From the NCBI RefSeq assembly GCF_003073045.1, contig NC_037600.1, forward strand, positions 11,334,758-11,398,757: a stretch of 64,000 nt of DNA. The letters run 5' to 3'. Each line of letters opens with the position of its first letter. Positions within the stretch are counted from its first letter, which is position 1. The position numbers and the translations under genes were made by a program. The notes under the pieces are model-generated. The model saw only the letters and a program-made list of their open reading frames with translations. It was not told the origin of the DNA and did no database searches. Positions 61,900 to 64,000 of this stretch are shown here, in pieces. This DNA is from Pomacea canaliculata. Its lineage: Eukaryota > Mollusca > Gastropoda > Architaenioglossa > Ampullariidae.

Positions 61900-62351
61900 G
61901 ATGCTTTTGTCCAACAAGGCAAGAAGTACTGAAAGTGAACTGTTGGAAATGTTAAATGTTGCGACCCAATATGCCAACTGTGTGGCCAAATCTGTATCTG
62001 TTTCACTGTCGCTGTCTGAAGATATCGCTGAATCAAACTGATCATCAATATAATCTTCAAATTCACTAAAATTAGATTTCACAACATCATCATCATTATT
62101 TTCATCCAAATTGTATTTAGTCGGTAAATATTGCTGGCGTGATGTTATCGCTGAGAGTTCTGGTGTCTGCTGGTTCGAACTGTTATTAATTTGACTCTGT
62201 AGATCTAAAACTGTGAGCACCTTCTCTACGACACTGGATCGTGAATGTTTGTATCAGTGTGTATTGAATACATCTTTCTTCTTTCAGTTCTGCCAACTCT
62301 GCTTCTACAAGTTTTATTAACTTTTCTCCGCTTCGTCCAGTAGGACGACAT
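61900..62351 (-). pseudogene. N-terminal fragment of a putative transposase
   Basis: Minus-strand ATG at 62351 opens MSSYWTKRRKVNKTCRSR. After a frame change near 62232 the reading continues through acidic DSAISSDSDSETDTD to LAYWVATFNISNSSLSVLLALL. A basic start, an acidic serine-rich middle and a W-x-x-x-x-N-I-x-x-x-x-L-x-x-LL motif resemble the N-termini of large uncharacterised transposon proteins in cnidarians and other animals (recollection, not a search). The catalytic part is not seen in the element, so this copy is probably non-autonomous. Confidence 0.4.
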
Positions 62352-62865
62352 GATGTGAACTATCAGCTGCCTTAACGTATTAGATTATGTACGAGCGCTC
62401 AATTCAGAAAGTAAACTTTGACACATCACACCCAATAAGCATACATTAAATGTGTGTTGTACTAGAACACGGTATATAGCGTTTTATAATTAAGAACCTG
62501 AAGTACGTGTATGGTAAACAAAGAGAAAAGATTACAACCTTGGTTTTCAAACATACAGTACATCAGCAGAGAAAATGTCGCGCCGCGTGGAATCATGGGA
62601 GTACGTGCATCCACAAGAAGAATAGCAAATATTTAGTTACGTAGCATTGATGTTTTAAAAACTGCAATGATTTTAAACTATCAAACCTAGTCATAAGACA
62701 AATATAACAAAGTCTTTAAAAATGCTTTTTGGTGAGGATTTTCAGTATCTACACCGTGGACTGGCTCTAAAATTCCATAGGAGAAGTGAATGCCGGCAAA
62801 TCAAATAGTGACGTCTTATAAAAAATTACGTCATGACGCGCAGCCATAAAGGTTAACATTGTAAA

Positions 62866-63060
62866 CGTTTATAAAACATTTATTTAACATTTTTGTTTTA
62901 AATGTTTTATTTTCAAACATTTTAAAAATGTTTTTAAAATGTTTTACTTAAAAATGTTTTTTTGGTAAATGTTTTTAAAATGTTTTTAAAACGTTTTATC
63001 TAAAACGTAAACCTTATTACAACCATGTAAACGTTTTTAAAACGTTTTTAAAATGTTTTC
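62866..63060. repeat. Right subterminal repeats of the 5.6 kb element
   Basis: Repeated AAACGTTTATAAAACATT and AAAATGTTTTTAAAACG motifs, the counterpart in inverted orientation of 57507-57850. Confidence 0.8.
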
Positions 63061-64000
63061 ATGCTATCTGGGTTGTATGAAGTAAGATATGAGGCTAGAA
63101 TGATGATGATTCATGATGATTGATTGATGATTGATGATGATTGCTGACGATTGATGATGATCATTAAACTTGCTGCAGAGCAAAGTTGCTGTTATGAACT
63201 GTTCTTTTGTTTGTAAGCGTATAGACGAAAGTATAAAAAAAATCCGTATAATTTCTATTTACTTGTTTGACACAAATTTAAGTAAACCTTATTTAAAAGG
63301 GGTTGATTATAATCAGTCTGTAGTATTTCTCTGGTGACGCTTTCTGTGAAAACTCTACTAAAAGATTGGCAACAAAACAGCTGTCACATATTCGCCTGTC
63401 ATGACACTGTAATGTTCACACAGGTCATAGTGGACGCAGTATCATCTAAAGACAACAGAGTATTCGTAGGTGTGACAAGTATCCCTCCTGCATGGCTTAA
63501 TATGACGAAGTATTCCGGACACCTGTACGATGTCATGATCTACCCCAGAGTGGTCTACCAAGAGGGAGAATATGTGAGTTTCCATGGCTTTAAATGCGTG
63601 AAACTTCATTTGTTATTTGGACTAGGTGTAAAAGTTGAGGTTAATTACATGATACATTTTTTTTAAATTCTTGAAATCAGGTGTTCCCCTCGCACTTCCA
63701 GGATGCACAACTAAAAAGTATTAACCACTGCCTCTACTTAATATTTTTCAAAAGGAATAAAAGATTAATGTTTTATTTCAGAGTTAAAAGAAAATTATGG
63801 AAAAGGTTATACAAGTAGGTTATTTGAAACTTAGATTGGGGTACTCGTAACATCAAAGAAACTCACTGCAAGCATTTATTAAAAGGTAAAGGTATCAGGT
63901 ATTTGTTTTCAGGTGTCTAACACGTTAGGACAATGTCTCAAGAAACTTCAAGTCGGGAGTCGAGTTGGGGTCATGGTGGACTCATCAAACGGCCTTCACC

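Larger units (their letters stand above)
57494..63072 (-). mobile_element. 5.6 kb DNA transposon with CCCAGATAGC ends inside an NHR exon
   Basis: The ends CCCAGATAGCATG and CATGCTATCTGGG are perfect inverted repeats. TT stands on both sides (57492-57493, 63073-63074), consistent with a 2 bp target duplication. The terminal zones (57507-57850, 62866-63060) consist of many near-copies of AAAACGTTTTAAAA in both orientations. The interior holds split minus-strand coding segments. Sibling exons show the uninterrupted place (AACGTCTTGTATGAA). I cannot assign the superfamily with certainty; the interior suggests a poorly characterised cut-and-paste type. Confidence 0.85.
53777..64000 (+). pseudogene. 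Unit 6: RBCC-NHR gene broken by a transposon, runs off the window
   Basis: RBCC exon 53777-54844 (356 codons, fully open, RING to coiled coil as in unit 1) is followed by in-phase mini-exons 55388-55462 (75 nt) and 55909-55962 (54 nt). The first NHR exon starts at 57339 with FGAKRPFLVFHENCCSNIRL. At 57493 it is interrupted by a 5579 bp transposon, and its last codons (LYE) reappear at 63073-63081 before the donor. NHR exon 63424-63573 follows (VIVDAVSS, FVGVTSIPP), and the next exon starts at 63913 (VGSRVGVMVD) and leaves the window. Without removal of the insert, the frame would run into transposon sequence. The NHR has replacements such as CCSNIRL and TNCNTG, so it is the most divergent of the six. 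Confidence 0.8.

Noticed and set aside
57494-63072. Subterminal ACGTTTT arrays as a CRISPR array or replication origin
   Set aside because: The repeats are degenerate, without regular spacers, occur in both orientations at both ends of one element, and the host is a eukaryote.
1-64000. tRNA, rRNA or other structured RNA genes
   Set aside because: No convincing A/B box pairs, cloverleaf or rRNA-like stretches were noticed on either strand by reading; this is not a substitute for a covariance search.

Overview
This is animal nuclear DNA: AT-rich, with spliced genes (GT..AG introns, short in-phase exons), AATAAA signals, microsatellites, several classes of DNA transposon and a truncated LINE. 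The double-B-box TRIM type and the size of the family point to a lophotrochozoan, most likely a gastropod mollusc. That placement is inference; no species marker was seen.

The window is almost entirely one tandem array of plus-strand genes. Each codes for an RBCC (TRIM) protein, RING-B-box1-B-box2-coiled coil, in one large exon. Four small exons then code for a C-terminal Neuralized homology repeat (NHR). Six units are visible, plus the 3' flank of a seventh at the left edge. RING-exon starts: unit 1 5100, unit 2 16915, unit 3 26378, unit 4 36031, unit 5 46354, unit 6 53777. Units 1, 5 and 6 form subfamily I. Units 2, 3 and 4 form subfamily II, with a glutamine run between the coiled coil and the NHR. 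Units 1-4 read as intact 530-556 residue proteins. Unit 5 has a one-base frameshift after the RING, and its promoter is split by a hAT transposon. Unit 6 has a 5.6 kb transposon inside an NHR exon and runs off the right edge.

Upstream of the RING exons are repeated promoter/exon-1 modules, up to three per unit. Most carry a kappaB-like decamer followed 20-30 bp later by a CACGTG E-box, often the full palindrome GTCACGTGAC, then a short non-coding exon with a GT donor. This suggests immune (Rel) and bHLH-Zip control. Decayed RING or B-box exon copies lie at 4.7, 11.7, 14.3, 14.7 and 15.6 kb.

Mobile DNA, mostly with precise ends: a 312 bp MITE (7609-7920), a 197 bp hAT derivative (20629-20825), a 5'-truncated LINE (40146-40724), a 2679 bp hAT element with decayed transposase (42782-45460), and a 5579 bp element with CCCAGATAGC ends (57494-63072) carrying remnants of minus-strand genes. 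Because the array is repetitive, sibling units supply the empty sites that confirm these insertions.

By inference from the domains, the proteins are ubiquitin ligases that use the NHR for target recognition, much as vertebrate antiviral TRIMs use B30.2. Gene conversion, unequal crossing-over and transposition appear to be shaping the cluster.
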